Assembly (NCBI RefSeq): GCF_017875735.1
Contig: NZ_JAGGMZ010000001.1
Location: 3,658,001 to 3,722,000 of the forward strand
DNA from: Arthrobacter sp. CAN_C5
GTDB lineage: Bacteria > Actinomycetota > Actinomycetes > Actinomycetales > Micrococcaceae
Direction of reading: 5' to 3'
Length of the DNA: 64,000 nucleotides
Below, in pieces: positions 51,720 to 60,590 of the stretch (position 1 is the first letter of the stretch; each line of letters opens with the position of its first letter). The translations under genes were made by a program, and so were the position numbers. Under the pieces are notes generated by a model, which did no database searches, was not told where the DNA came from, and saw only the letters and a list, made by a program, of their open reading frames with translations.

Positions 51720-52097
51720 GTGAGTGTGCCGATAGAGATAACCCTTGAAGACTTCGAGTCAGCTGTGGATGACGCGATCGATCAGATTCCCGAGGATCTG
51801 ATGCGCACCATGAACAACGTCGCCATCTTTGTGCGGGAGGAGTACGAGCCCGGTCCTGGCGAGGACCCGGACACCGAGCTCCTGGGACTCTACGAGGGCA
51901 CCCCTCTGACCGAACGTGACTCCTGGTGGGAGGCCGGTTCCCTGCCGGACAGCATCAGCATCTTCCGGCAGCCGCTGATGCGCCATTGTGAAACCCGCGA
52001 GGAGCTCATAGAGGAAATCCTCATCACGGTCATCCACGAAGTGGCCCATCATTTCGGAATCGACGACGACAGGCTGCACGAACTGGGCTGGGGATAG
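51720..52097 (+). CDS. Metallopeptidase family protein (zincin)
   Basis: A 125-residue minizincin. The metal motif is HEVAHHFGIDDDRLHELG near residue 107-124, matching the HExxHxxGxxD zinc-binding pattern. IEITLEDFESAVDDAIDQIPEDLMRTMNNVAIFVREE is the family's N-terminal helix pair, and LLGLYEGTPLTERDSWW the substrate loop. The start (GTG at 51720, or GTG at 51726) is uncertain. Proteins of this type occur widely in actinobacteria, and the substrate is unknown. Confidence 0.88.
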   Translation: MSVPIEITLEDFESAVDDAIDQIPEDLMRTMNNVAIFVREEYEPGPGEDPDTELLGLYEGTPLTERDSWWEAGSLPDSISIFRQPLMRHCETREELIEEILITVIHEVAHHFGIDDDRLHELGWG

Positions 52098-52152
52098 ATG
52101 CAGGCCTCCGCGGCTCGCCTCGATTGCCCACTTCCCCGCCTCGATAGCCACC

Positions 52153-52595
52153 CGCCCCGCCACCCGACGAAGTACCTATGGGTATCAACGGCCTGAGGTA
52201 CTCGCGGCCCTCGCGAATGCGATCATCCTGGTGGTGATCGCCGTTGTCATCATTATCGAGGCGTTGCGGCGCATCTCGACCAGGCCCGACATTCGTACCG
52301 ACGTGATGATTGTGACCGCGATGATCGGCGCGGCTGCCAACCTGGCCTGCCTCCTGAGCCTGCGTGACGGCCAAACGGAAAGCCTGGGGGTTCACGATAT
52401 TCATGCCTGGACCATCACCTCAGGCGTTCCGGTCTTTTCAGCCCATGTGGTGGTTGACGGCGGAACCCTCCATGCGGAGGGAGTGGATCAGGTTCTTGAC
52501 CGACTGACCCACTGTCTTCGAAACCATTTTGCCACTGCACCTTCCAGATCGAACCAACCGAACATGCCGTCCACGAAACCCGCAAACATGCCTGA
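52153..52595 (+). pseudogene. Cation-diffusion-facilitator (zinc/cobalt exporter) remnant
   Basis: About 140 codons remain of a CDF transporter of the CzcD/ZitB type. The first segment, RSTYGYQRPEVLAALANAIILVVIAVVII to NLACLLSLRDGQTESL, is the helix 3-4 region. It joins directly to GVHDIHAWTITSGVPVFSAHVVVDGG, so about 90 residues, including the metal-site helix 5, are lost. The gene then shifts frame: the conserved CTFQIEPTEHAVHETRKHA tail is read in another frame and ends at 52595. The N-terminus is missing too. It lies right beside the tRNA cluster and metallopeptidase gene. Confidence 0.85.
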
Positions 52596-52688
52596 CAGGA
52601 CGCGGATGTGTGACACGCCGCGCCGGAAAGCCCGGAAATGACACCGCAGCTGCGGCCCTGGTTGGCGGGCTGGCCGGACGGCCGCCCA

Positions 52689-53711
52689 TCAGCTGGTGGG
52701 TGCGACCATCGGTCCGAACTTTTCGCGGTCCACTAGCCGTGGGTCATCACTGTCGGGGACAACCAGCACCGGACCTTTGGCGTGATGCAGTACCCCCTGG
52801 CTGGTGGAGCCAAGCAGCATTCCCGCAAACCCTCCCCGCCCACGGGTGCCAACCACCAGCAACTCCGACGTGCGGGAGGATTCGATGAGCACCTCCACCG
52901 GAGGTCCATCGAGGAGGTCGACGGAAATCTGGAGGCTTGGGAAGTGACTCTGCAGCCATTTCTTCCCGGCGTTCAGCTGGACGCGGATGTCAGCGTGCAG
53001 CGCCTCCCGGTCCAGCGGGGCTGGCACCCACGCCAGTGACCCGGTGAACGGCGGAAGCGAGCAGACCACCCGCAGTGGCATTCCCCGTGAAACCGCCTGC
53101 TCGGCTGCGGCCAGGGACGCCATGCGAGCCTGCTCCGAACCGTCAACGCCCACCACCACCACCTTTTCCACCTGATCAGCGGTGGGGCCGGGCTCGCCCT
53201 TCATCCGGGGCGGCTCCACACCTGCCTCATGGAGGCGGCGGGCTGCGCAGAGGGGAATCACCACAGTGGGGCACTTGGCGTGTCCGGGGACCGCACTACT
53301 GACCGACCCCAGCAGTCGACCGACGAAGCCGCCTCGCCCGCGGGAGCCGACCACAATCAGTTCGGCTTCCTCCGAAAGCTCCAGAAGCACCCCGGCGGCG
53401 TCGCCAGCTTCCACCCTGGGGACGACGTCGATCGGGAGGCCCTTGACACGTTCGACGGCCTGGTTGACCACTGCCTCCGCACCCTCACGGATGACTGCGT
53501 CATCAATCGTGGCGTATCCGGCGTCCATGCTGGACGCTGCGAACACCGGAACGGTGTAGGCCGTCACCACACTCAGGCGGGTGCCTCTGCGCTCGGCCTC
53601 GTGGGCCGCCCAGACCAGAGCGCACTGGCTCTGGTCGGACCCGTCCACACCGACGACAATCCCACTGCCGTAGCGACTGTTCATACCATTCTCAGACTGT
53701 GCCTTTTTCAT
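52689..53711 (-). CDS. Universal stress protein, two UspA domains
   Basis: A 340-residue protein made of two tandem Usp domains (about 15-150 and 180-325). Each has a strand 1 VVGVDGS motif (IVVGVDGSDQSQCALVWAA; VVVVGVDGSEQARMASLAA) and an ATP-binding GxxG(x9)GS/T pattern: VVGSRGRGGFVGRLLGSVSSAV and VVGTRGRGGFAGMLLGSTSQGVLHHA. It therefore probably binds ATP. The ATG at 53711 was chosen since GAGAGG lies seven bases upstream. Such proteins act in hypoxia or starvation stress. A long gap separates it from the next gene. Confidence 0.92.
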   Translation of the reverse strand: MKKAQSENGMNSRYGSGIVVGVDGSDQSQCALVWAAHEAERRGTRLSVVTAYTVPVFAASSMDAGYATIDDAVIREGAEAVVNQAVERVKGLPIDVVPRVEAGDAAGVLLELSEEAELIVVGSRGRGGFVGRLLGSVSSAVPGHAKCPTVVIPLCAARRLHEAGVEPPRMKGEPGPTADQVEKVVVVGVDGSEQARMASLAAAEQAVSRGMPLRVVCSLPPFTGSLAWVPAPLDREALHADIRVQLNAGKKWLQSHFPSLQISVDLLDGPPVEVLIESSRTSELLVVGTRGRGGFAGMLLGSTSQGVLHHAKGPVLVVPDSDDPRLVDREKFGPMVAPTS

Positions 53712-53978
53712 GGCCACGCCTCTCTACGGTTACAAACTCCGGCACCCAGTCGCCAATCGCGAACCGCCGCCACACTATTTCAAAGCCTACTCTCCCGCAT
53801 AGGACTATTCACCGTGGCCAAAGTTATGTACGCTTCGAGAAATCGTTACTGGAATGAGCCACTCGTGGGTCGTCTGTAACGAAGTGCGCTTGGTTGACCC
53901 GTTCGCAGCCAAGTGTCCGCACGGCCCGGAAGAGGCGCCGGGCTGTGCGGAATTACACCATCCCCCGGAGGTCTATCT

Positions 53979-54614
53979 GTGAGTTCGCCGATGCCCGGAA
54001 CTGTGGTCACAAGCTCAGCCGTGCACGGCGGCGCGGAACTCACTACCACGGTGGTGATTGGCTCGGGACTTCCCGGTTTGGCGGTGGCCAGCGAACTGAG
54101 TCGACGGGGTATCCACTCCATCGTGGTCGAGTGTCTGGACCCGGTGGACACCGGGCAGCTTTCCCGGACCGCGCTGACCGATTCGGTGTCCCTCGCTGAG
54201 CGGACCGAGTTGCTTCGGCTGTTGCGCGGGTATGCCAGCAGCCATTCGTTGGATATCCGTCACAGCACGCTCGCCGAGAACCTGTGCGTGGTAGGCCATT
54301 CGAAGCTGCTGCCCGCCCCGATCCTTGGAGCCAAGAAATGGGCTGTGCAAACTGACTGCGGCGTGCTGCTGGCTGACCATGTGGTGCTCACGAAGTACCC
54401 CCAGAATCAGTTGCGCCGGTTTTTGCTCTCCCTGGGCTTAGCTGTAGGCCATGACCTGAAGTCGGCCACCCAGGCGATCGGCCTGCATCTGGTGGGGGTG
54501 GGAGAGCTGTTGAGCCCCACCACCCGGGAAATTGTCCGTCAGGCCAAGCTGGTCAGCGCCGCGATAGTCCAGCATCCACCGCTGCTCGTGCCGACGCGGG
54601 CCATCAACGTCTAG
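53979..54614 (+). CDS. Short Rossmann-fold protein, resembling the start of a flavoprotein oxidoreductase
   Basis: A 211-residue protein. Its N-terminal part (about 20-45) has the dinucleotide-binding pattern TVVIGSGLPGLAVASELSRRG followed by an acidic residue (VVE), as in FAD-dependent monooxygenases. The rest (LAERTELLRLLRGYASSHSLDIRHST, AVQTDCGVLLADHVVLTKYPQ) partly matches this fold, but the family's later FAD and substrate motifs are missing. It may be a truncated reductase or an orphan binding protein. GGAGG eight bases before the GTG favours this start. A terminator-like hairpin follows at 54663. Confidence 0.55.
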   Translation: MSSPMPGTVVTSSAVHGGAELTTTVVIGSGLPGLAVASELSRRGIHSIVVECLDPVDTGQLSRTALTDSVSLAERTELLRLLRGYASSHSLDIRHSTLAENLCVVGHSKLLPAPILGAKKWAVQTDCGVLLADHVVLTKYPQNQLRRFLLSLGLAVGHDLKSATQAIGLHLVGVGELLSPTTREIVRQAKLVSAAIVQHPPLLVPTRAINV

Positions 54615-54662
54615 TCAGCCGACCGGAGCTTTCCTGGTACACGAACCGGGCATCGACGACAA

Positions 54663-54693
54663 CGGGAGGACCGACAAATGTCCGGTCCTCCCG
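54663..54693. terminator. Hairpin between convergent genes
   Basis: A GGGAGGACCG stem pairs with CGGTCCTCCC around a short loop, in the 114-base gap between the Rossmann gene and the convergent betaine-binding gene. There is no T-run, so it is a weak bidirectional terminator at best. Confidence 0.55.
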
Positions 54694-54728
54694 CCTCGGG
54701 GCGCTACCCCTGAAAAATCAGCTGAGTG

Positions 54729-55640
54729 CTAGCCCTTCAGGCCATCGATGAAGTCGGGGTTCTCCTCGAGCCACTGCTCGACGGCTTCAGCTTCCTGGCC
54801 TGAACCGAACTCGTTGACGACGAGGTTCTCAAGCTGACCGTACTGTTCGTCGTCGAGCTTGAAGTTGGACATCATCTCGGCGACCTCCGGGAAGTCCTCG
54901 GTGAACCCGGTCCGCGCCAACGTGTGCAGTCCCTCAACCGGGCCCAGCGCAGCCTCGGGATCCTCAAGATCCTTCAGGGGGAAGGAGCTGTTCGCCCAGA
55001 AAGGCTTCCACAGGGTCACCACGATGTCTTCCTCGGCGTCGACGGCGCTCTGCAGCTCCGTCAGCATCGCCGTCGTGGACGACTCGACAAGCTCATAGTC
55101 GTCCTCAAGGCCATACGCGGGCATGACATCGTCCTTGGTCACGGCCGTGAGGCCGGCTCCCGGTTCGATGCCGACGATCCGGCCGTCAAACATGTCGGCG
55201 TTGCCGGTGAGGTCAGCGATCGAGTCAATGTCCGTGTATTCCGGGACGGCGAAGGTGAGCTTGGCGTTGTCGTAGTAAGCGCCAAGATCCTCGATGTCGT
55301 CGCCGTACTCTTCCATGTACTCGGCGTGGGTCGCTTCGGACCAGCCCGAGGGGTACACGTCAAGATCGCCGTTCGAAAGGCCAGTGTAGAGCGGGGCAGC
55401 CTCGCTCAGTTCCTGGATCTCGACGTCGATTCCCTCGGCTTCGAGGATGTTCTCCCACAGGTAGGCGGTGCTCAGTCCGTCAGTCCAGGAGGGGATGATG
55501 CCCAGGGTAATGGCCTGTGCCGCATCTTCGGTTCCCTCGTCGCTGGACGCATCTGATCCGCCGCAGGCTGTCACTCCGAGAGCAACTGTCATCAGTGCCG
55601 CAAGTACTCCGACGCGTCGTGTGCCTAGTTTCTTAGTCAT
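54729..55640 (-). CDS. Glycine betaine/choline ABC transporter substrate-binding lipoprotein
   Basis: A 303-residue binding lipoprotein of the OpuAC/ProX class. The lipobox is VTAC, with the lipidated Cys at about residue 26. ITLGIIPSWTDGLSTAYLWENILEAEGIDVEIQELSEAAPLYTGLSNGDLDVYPSGWSEATH and TLWKPFWANSSFPLKDLEDPE include the aromatic residues that hold the quaternary amine. The ATG at 55640 has AAGGAAAGAAG upstream; a much longer frame across the intergenic gap was rejected. It is the last of three genes for osmoprotectant uptake. Confidence 0.93.
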   Translation of the reverse strand: MTKKLGTRRVGVLAALMTVALGVTACGGSDASSDEGTEDAAQAITLGIIPSWTDGLSTAYLWENILEAEGIDVEIQELSEAAPLYTGLSNGDLDVYPSGWSEATHAEYMEEYGDDIEDLGAYYDNAKLTFAVPEYTDIDSIADLTGNADMFDGRIVGIEPGAGLTAVTKDDVMPAYGLEDDYELVESSTTAMLTELQSAVDAEEDIVVTLWKPFWANSSFPLKDLEDPEAALGPVEGLHTLARTGFTEDFPEVAEMMSNFKLDDEQYGQLENLVVNEFGSGQEAEAVEQWLEENPDFIDGLKG

Positions 55641-55705
55641 TGATCTTCTTTCCTTATTCATCGGAGGGTGCCCATCGAAAGGGCGCCCGTGGAGTGGTTG
55701 GAGGG

Positions 55706-56650
55706 TCAAGATGTAGTGGTTTGTGGAACCGGCTTCGCCCCAGGCCGGCCGAATATCCTGGCCAGCCCTCTCATGAGTCGGCGGTCGCGGTCCGACCTGC
55801 CGTCGCCGACGCCCGCCGTCGCACGATCGAGGAAGATCGCCAGGACCACCACGGACAGGCCAGCTTCGAAGCCAAGCCCGATGTCGAGTTGCGAGATCGA
55901 GGAGGTCACGGCGCCGCCGAGCCCACCAGCGCCCACAAGACCGGCAATGACCGCCATGGAGAGCGCGAGCATAATCACCTGGTTGACGCCCGCCATGATC
56001 GTCGGCAACGCCAGCGGAAGCTGGATGCCGCGCAGGATCTGTCCCGGGGTGCTGCCGAACGCGTGACCGGCCTCGACCACCTCGGAGTCCACCTGACGGA
56101 TGCCCAGCTCGGTGAGCCGGACACCCGGCGGCAACGCGAAGATGACTGTGGCGACGACACCGCCAGCAACACCAATACTGAAGAGGGTGACCACCGGTAC
56201 CAGCCAGACGAAAGCCGGCATGGTCTGCATCAGGTCCATCACCGGGCGGATCGCATTGCTCATCGAATCCGACTTTGCCGCGACGACACCGAGCGGGATG
56301 GCTATCACCAGGGCGATAAAAGTGGCAATCAGCACGAGGGCAAGCGTCGTCATCGCGTTCTCCCACTGGTCGACGCCGATAACGAAAACGAGCCCCACAA
56401 ACGCCACGAGGGCGAACTTCCAGTCCTTGACCAGTAATGCCAACAGCGAGAACAGAATCACCATCACGAGCGGAGCCGGGGTGTTGAGCGCGTCGGCCAG
56501 GCCGTCGGTCGCGCCTAGAATCACATCGCGGACAGAGGTGAAGAAGCTGCCCAGGGTGTCGTCCACCCAGTCGAAGACCGTCTCGATCCCTTCGCCGACA
56601 GGGATGCGGGGCACTATTTCGCCGTCGGTGCGGCTGGTTGTGAGGCTCAT
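55706..56650 (-). CDS. Glycine betaine/choline ABC transporter permease
   Basis: A 314-residue inner-membrane permease of the ProW/OpuAB type with about six helices, beginning at LVMVILFSLLALLVKDWKFALVAFVGLVFVIG. The EAA-type loop IRQVDSEVVEAGHAFGSTPGQILRGIQLPLALPTIMAGVNQVIMLALSMAVIAGLVGAGGLGGAV docks the ATPase. The ATG start overlaps the end of the ATPase gene. Like other members of this class it has a long extracellular N-terminal region. Confidence 0.92.
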   Translation of the reverse strand: MSLTTSRTDGEIVPRIPVGEGIETVFDWVDDTLGSFFTSVRDVILGATDGLADALNTPAPLVMVILFSLLALLVKDWKFALVAFVGLVFVIGVDQWENAMTTLALVLIATFIALVIAIPLGVVAAKSDSMSNAIRPVMDLMQTMPAFVWLVPVVTLFSIGVAGGVVATVIFALPPGVRLTELGIRQVDSEVVEAGHAFGSTPGQILRGIQLPLALPTIMAGVNQVIMLALSMAVIAGLVGAGGLGGAVTSSISQLDIGLGFEAGLSVVVLAIFLDRATAGVGDGRSDRDRRLMRGLARIFGRPGAKPVPQTTTS

Positions 56651-57864
56651 GCCATCACCTCCTGATCGGGACCGATATGTTCGACTCTCGCGTTGGGGTC
56701 GCCGAGCGCGTTGAGCAGGGTGACCCTTGGAATCACTCCGGAGAGCCGGCCCTGGTTGTCGACCACCGCCAGGGCAACGACGCTCTCCGCCGCGGCCGTC
56801 ATCAGGTCGGCGAGCGGCGTATCCAGGCGAACCGTCGCAGCCGACCGCAGCAGGCCGTCGAGGTTGTCGGCGCCCCGCGAAACGGCGACGGCCACGTCCT
56901 GCTCATGCACGATCCCCTGCAGGGTTTTGTCCCGGCTGACAACCATCAGGCTGGAGAGCTGATGCTCTCTCAGCAGCTTGTGGGCAGCCCGTGGGCCCTG
57001 TTCGCTTCCGAGCACGGCAACGGCCGGCTCCATGACCGCCGATGCGGTAAGCACCCGCGTCCGGTCAACGTCCTGGACGAACTGGGCGACATAATCGTTG
57101 GCAGGATCGTTCAGGATTTGCTCGGTCGTCCCGATCTGCACTATCCGACCGTCTCGCATCATCGCAATCCTGTCGCCAAGCCGCATCGCTTCGTTGAGGT
57201 CGTGGGTAATGAACAGGATGGTCTTGCCGAGCTTGTGCTGCAGCTCGACCAGTTGGTCCTGCATCTCGCGTCGGATGAGCGGATCGAGCGCGCTGAACGC
57301 TTCGTCCATCAGCATCACGTCGGTCTCGGCTGCCAGGGCACGCGCCAACCCCACCCGCTGCCGCATTCCACCGGAGAGCTCACCGGGGAGCGATCCTCCC
57401 CAGCCATCCAGCCCGACCAGTCGCAGTGCTTCCTCAGCCTTTCTCTCCCGTTCGGAACGGTTCAGCCCCTGCACCTTCAACCCATAGGCGGCGTTCTCGC
57501 CGACCGTTCGGTGGGGCAACAGCGCGAAGTGCTGGAAGACCATGCTGACCTTTTCCCGCCTCACCCGCCGCAGATCCTTGCCCTTCAGACGGGTGATGTC
57601 ATTGCCGGCAATGCTCATCGATCCGGCGGTTGGCATGAGTAGACCGTTAACCATCCTGATCAGGGTCGACTTGCCTGACCCGGACAGGCCCATCACAACG
57701 AAGATCTCGCCTTCAGCGACGTCGAAAGTGGCATCGATGACCGCGGGGGTCAGGTTGTCCTTGCGAAGTTGCTCACGGGTCGCCCCGGCACGCAACCGCT
57801 CGACGGCGCGAACGGGTCTGTTTCCGAAGATCTTAAAGACCCCTTGGGCCTCAATGACTGGCAC
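56647..57864 (-). CDS. Glycine betaine/choline ABC transporter ATP-binding protein with CBS domains
   Basis: A 405-residue ATPase of the ProV/OpuAA type. Walker A is GLSGSGKST near 68, the signature LSGGMRQRVGLARAL near 180 and Walker B VMLMDEAFSALDP near 198. Two CBS domains (about 275-400) follow and are the osmosensor in this family. The GTG at 57864 places the usual start PVIEAQGVFKIFG just after a GAGGAG sequence about 11 bases upstream; the frame runs further, without a basis. A long non-coding stretch lies upstream. Confidence 0.92.
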   Translation of the reverse strand: MPVIEAQGVFKIFGNRPVRAVERLRAGATREQLRKDNLTPAVIDATFDVAEGEIFVVMGLSGSGKSTLIRMVNGLLMPTAGSMSIAGNDITRLKGKDLRRVRREKVSMVFQHFALLPHRTVGENAAYGLKVQGLNRSERERKAEEALRLVGLDGWGGSLPGELSGGMRQRVGLARALAAETDVMLMDEAFSALDPLIRREMQDQLVELQHKLGKTILFITHDLNEAMRLGDRIAMMRDGRIVQIGTTEQILNDPANDYVAQFVQDVDRTRVLTASAVMEPAVAVLGSEQGPRAAHKLLREHQLSSLMVVSRDKTLQGIVHEQDVAVAVSRGADNLDGLLRSAATVRLDTPLADLMTAAAESVVALAVVDNQGRLSGVIPRVTLLNALGDPNARVEHIGPDQEVMA

Positions 57865-58405
57865 AGTTATCTTGCTCCTCGCTCTGCGTTGCTTTCGATG
57901 CCTGCCCTGGGACAGCACAATTTGGACACGCACGGAACGCTGAATGGCACCACCCAGGACAATCGGACCTGGCGGTCAAGGCATTAAAATCACACCCTGC
58001 GGATCACGGATAAATCGGAAAATAAGCCTGCTTATTTGCAGGAGGGGACGGGCAACAATGGCCTCAGTCCAAAATCGGCGATGACAATCAGCGGTATTGA
58101 ATAACCCCAATATACCGGCGATGACTCGCCTCAGGCGCGGCCGAACCCCGTAAAAAAGCTGGGATCGGCGCCGTTTGATGGCAGCTTTGGAGCCCTCCGA
58201 CACACCCTGAAGGCGCCTCGATCCCGATGAACTCGGGGATTATCGACGTCGGACGAAGTCACCACGAGACGTCAACGAATTGATGTTCTTTCGTTATCTT
58301 GGCCGGTGCATTAATTGCCGAGTACAGCCCATAGGGCGATAAGCAAACATCAGCTAATGAGCAAAAATTGCGAATTGAATCGGTGCGCCGATCCTTGCGG
58401 GAGTG
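57865..58405. other. Non-coding stretch upstream of the betaine operon
   Basis: These 541 bases have no convincing gene and visibly lower GC than the neighbouring genes. A short open frame at 57976-58203 has no family resemblance. The one structured element I see is an inverted repeat with near-matching GGGATCG-GCGCC arms at 58161-58172 and 58212-58225. The betaine-operon promoter should be here, but no clear site could be picked. Confidence 0.5.
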
Positions 58406-59014
58406 CTAGGAATCGGATCCTTGCCGCAACCGCTTCCGTGCTGTAACTGCCAGGTAGACTGCCAGCCCGATCAGAACTACCACCATCACCACGATGCTCC
58501 ACGGGAAATCGTTCTGGACCGTCTGCTCGGCTTCCTCGATTTCGATCGGCATCTGGGTGCCTACCGCTGCGGAAGGGGACTGGGCAGTACCTGCGGCAGC
58601 CGCGGTGACGGTGAAGGTTCCCTCGATCGGGTGCGAATCCGAGGAAACTACGCGCCAGTTCACCGTATATTCGCCTGCTGGCGCTCCGGTGCGGAGCGGC
58701 TGGCTCGCCACCCGATCAACGATGGCGACGTCGCCTTCGGCCCAGTTGCCGCCAGTCTCGTCAAGAACTTCAACTTCCGATCCGATCCCCGACGGCACGC
58801 TGGAGAATGTCAGCTCAATCGCCTCGGGGAGCTGCTCGACGCTTGCTCCGGCCTCGGGATTGCTGCCGACCAGCTCGTCGTGGGCGTTGGCGGTGGACGC
58901 GGAGCCCAATGCTGTCATCAGGACCACCAGCAGCATCGCGGCAAGCAGGGCGGGCACCCTGACGAAAAGGTGGCCGGCTGCGGTCCGTGTTGAACGGGGG
59001 TTGGTGCTACTCAT
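58406..59014 (-). CDS. CopC-like copper-binding protein with C-terminal membrane helix
   Basis: A 202-residue exported protein. A signal peptide ends near ANA, so the mature protein starts with the His of HDELVGSNPEAGASVEQLPEAIELTFSSVP, typical of the CopC/YobA copper-binding fold (about 45-140). WRVVSSDSHPIEGTFTVT holds the second His. A Ser/Ala linker and one membrane helix (about 172-192, WSIVVMVVVLIGLAVYLAVTA) anchor it. It is probably periplasmic-face copper handling. No CopD gene is next to it. Confidence 0.9.
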   Translation of the reverse strand: MSSTNPRSTRTAAGHLFVRVPALLAAMLLVVLMTALGSASTANAHDELVGSNPEAGASVEQLPEAIELTFSSVPSGIGSEVEVLDETGGNWAEGDVAIVDRVASQPLRTGAPAGEYTVNWRVVSSDSHPIEGTFTVTAAAAGTAQSPSAAVGTQMPIEIEEAEQTVQNDFPWSIVVMVVVLIGLAVYLAVTARKRLRQGSDS

Positions 59015-59124
59015 AGGCCAACTCTACGTGTCGGTCCTGTCAGCTCGCTGGGAGGGAGCGGGAGACCGTTGAGCAGCAGATAGACTCGATCCGCAGACCT
59101 CCCCACTTCGTTCAAGGAATGACC

Positions 59125-60576
59125 ATGCTCAAAAAGGGTTCCGTACTGGACCGTTATTTCGAAGTCTCCCAACGAGGCAGCACCTACGCGCGGGAGATCC
59201 GCGGTGGGGTGGCCACCTTCTTTGCCATGAGCTACATCGTGGTCCTTAACCCGCTCATTCTGGCGGGAGCGGACTCCTCCGGCGCCGAACTGGGCTTCGA
59301 GCGGGTTGCGGCAGTGACCGCGCTCGTGGCCGGAGTACTGACGATCGTGATGGGGGCGTGGGCCAAGTACCCGTTCGCGCTGGCCACAGGACTCGGGGTG
59401 AACGCCTTCGTTGCGATCACTGTGGCAACCAACCCCGAACTCACCTGGCCACAGGTGATGGGGCTCGTGATGCTGGCTGGACTGACCATGTTGATTCTGG
59501 TCCTCACCGGCTTCCGGACCGCCGTTTTCAACGCCGTCCCCGAAAGCCTCAAGACCGCGATCGTGGTGGGCATCGGTCTGTTCATCGCCCTGATCGGCCT
59601 GGTCAACGCGGGGTTTGTCAGGCGGGTCCCCGACGACGCGCAGACCACCGTCCCGGTGGGTCTGGGTTTCGAGGGCGCGCTGCTTGGCTGGCCCACGCTC
59701 GTCTTCGTGTTCGGGCTGATCCTCACCATCGCCCTGGTGGTCCGGAAGGTCCGCGGCGGCATCCTGATCGGCGTGATTGCCTCCACCATCCTCGCCGTCA
59801 TCATCGAGGCAGTAGCCAACGTGGGTCCGAGCGTCGGCCCCGACGGCGCAAACGTCCAGGGCTGGTCCCTGGTGGTACCCGAGATTCCGACCGGCTCGTG
59901 GGTGGGCGTGCCGGATCTGTCCCTGATCGGCAACGTGAGCCTGTTCGGCGCCTTCGGCACGATCGGTGCGACCGCCGCGTTGCTGCTGACCTTCACCATC
60001 CTGTTGAGCATCTTCTTCGACGCCATGGGCACCATGGTGGGTCTGGCCAACGAGGCGAAGCTGGTGGACAAGAAGGGGAATATCCCGGGCGTCAACCGGG
60101 TCCTCGTGGTTGACGCTCTTGGCGCCGTCGCTGGCGGCGCCGGGTCCGTGTCCTCCAACCAGATCTACGTCGAATCGGGTGCCGGGATCGGCGAGGGTGC
60201 ACGCACCGGCATCGCCAACATCGTCACAGGTGTCCTGTTCCTGCTGGCAATGTTCTTCACCCCGCTGATCTCCCTGGTGCCGTTCGAGGCGGTGGCGCCG
60301 GCTCTCGTCGTCGTCGGGTTCATGATGGTGGCGCAGGTCGGTCGGATTGATTGGGAGGACTGGGGGGTCGCCATCCCCGCGTTCCTGACCTTCATCCTGA
60401 TGCCGTTCACCTACTCAATCGCCAACGGGCTGGGGGCCGGGTTCATCGCCTACGTCCTGGTCCGCACCTTCCAGGGCCGGGCACGCGAGATCCACCCGCT
60501 GATGTGGGCTGTCGCCGGAGCGTTCGTCGTGTTCTTCGGGATTGGGCCGATCGAACTGGCGCTGGGCCTGCGCTAG
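59125..60576 (+). CDS. NCS2-family purine permease (AzgA-like)
   Basis: A 483-residue membrane transporter with about 12 helices, of the adenine/guanine/hypoxanthine branch of NCS2. LDRYFEVSQRGSTYAREIRGGVATFFAMSYIVVLNPLILAGA is the N-terminal signature, and GLGVNAFVAITVATNPELTWPQVMG, VNAGFVRRV, GTMVGLANEAKLVDKKGNIPGVNRVLVVDALGAVAGGAGSVSSNQIYVESGAGIGEGARTGIANI the substrate region. AAGGA lies six bases before the ATG at 59125; the ATG at 59119 is too close to it. Confidence 0.94.
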   Translation: MLKKGSVLDRYFEVSQRGSTYAREIRGGVATFFAMSYIVVLNPLILAGADSSGAELGFERVAAVTALVAGVLTIVMGAWAKYPFALATGLGVNAFVAITVATNPELTWPQVMGLVMLAGLTMLILVLTGFRTAVFNAVPESLKTAIVVGIGLFIALIGLVNAGFVRRVPDDAQTTVPVGLGFEGALLGWPTLVFVFGLILTIALVVRKVRGGILIGVIASTILAVIIEAVANVGPSVGPDGANVQGWSLVVPEIPTGSWVGVPDLSLIGNVSLFGAFGTIGATAALLLTFTILLSIFFDAMGTMVGLANEAKLVDKKGNIPGVNRVLVVDALGAVAGGAGSVSSNQIYVESGAGIGEGARTGIANIVTGVLFLLAMFFTPLISLVPFEAVAPALVVVGFMMVAQVGRIDWEDWGVAIPAFLTFILMPFTYSIANGLGAGFIAYVLVRTFQGRAREIHPLMWAVAGAFVVFFGIGPIELALGLR

Positions 60577-60590
60577 CACCCGTCAGCCGG

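Noticed and set aside
53790-53815. A partial DosR-like site (AGGACTA) upstream of the universal stress gene
   Set aside because: Only one half of the usual palindrome is visible, so the site is not supported.
54729-56366. A 545-residue open frame spanning the betaine-binding gene and beyond
   Set aside because: The extra N-terminal part runs antisense-free in another frame through the permease gene and has no known domain; the ATG at 55640 starts a normal lipoprotein signal.
57976-58203. A 75-codon open frame on the minus strand in the long non-coding stretch
   Set aside because: No ribosome site, no family resemblance and the codon use does not look like that of the neighbouring genes.
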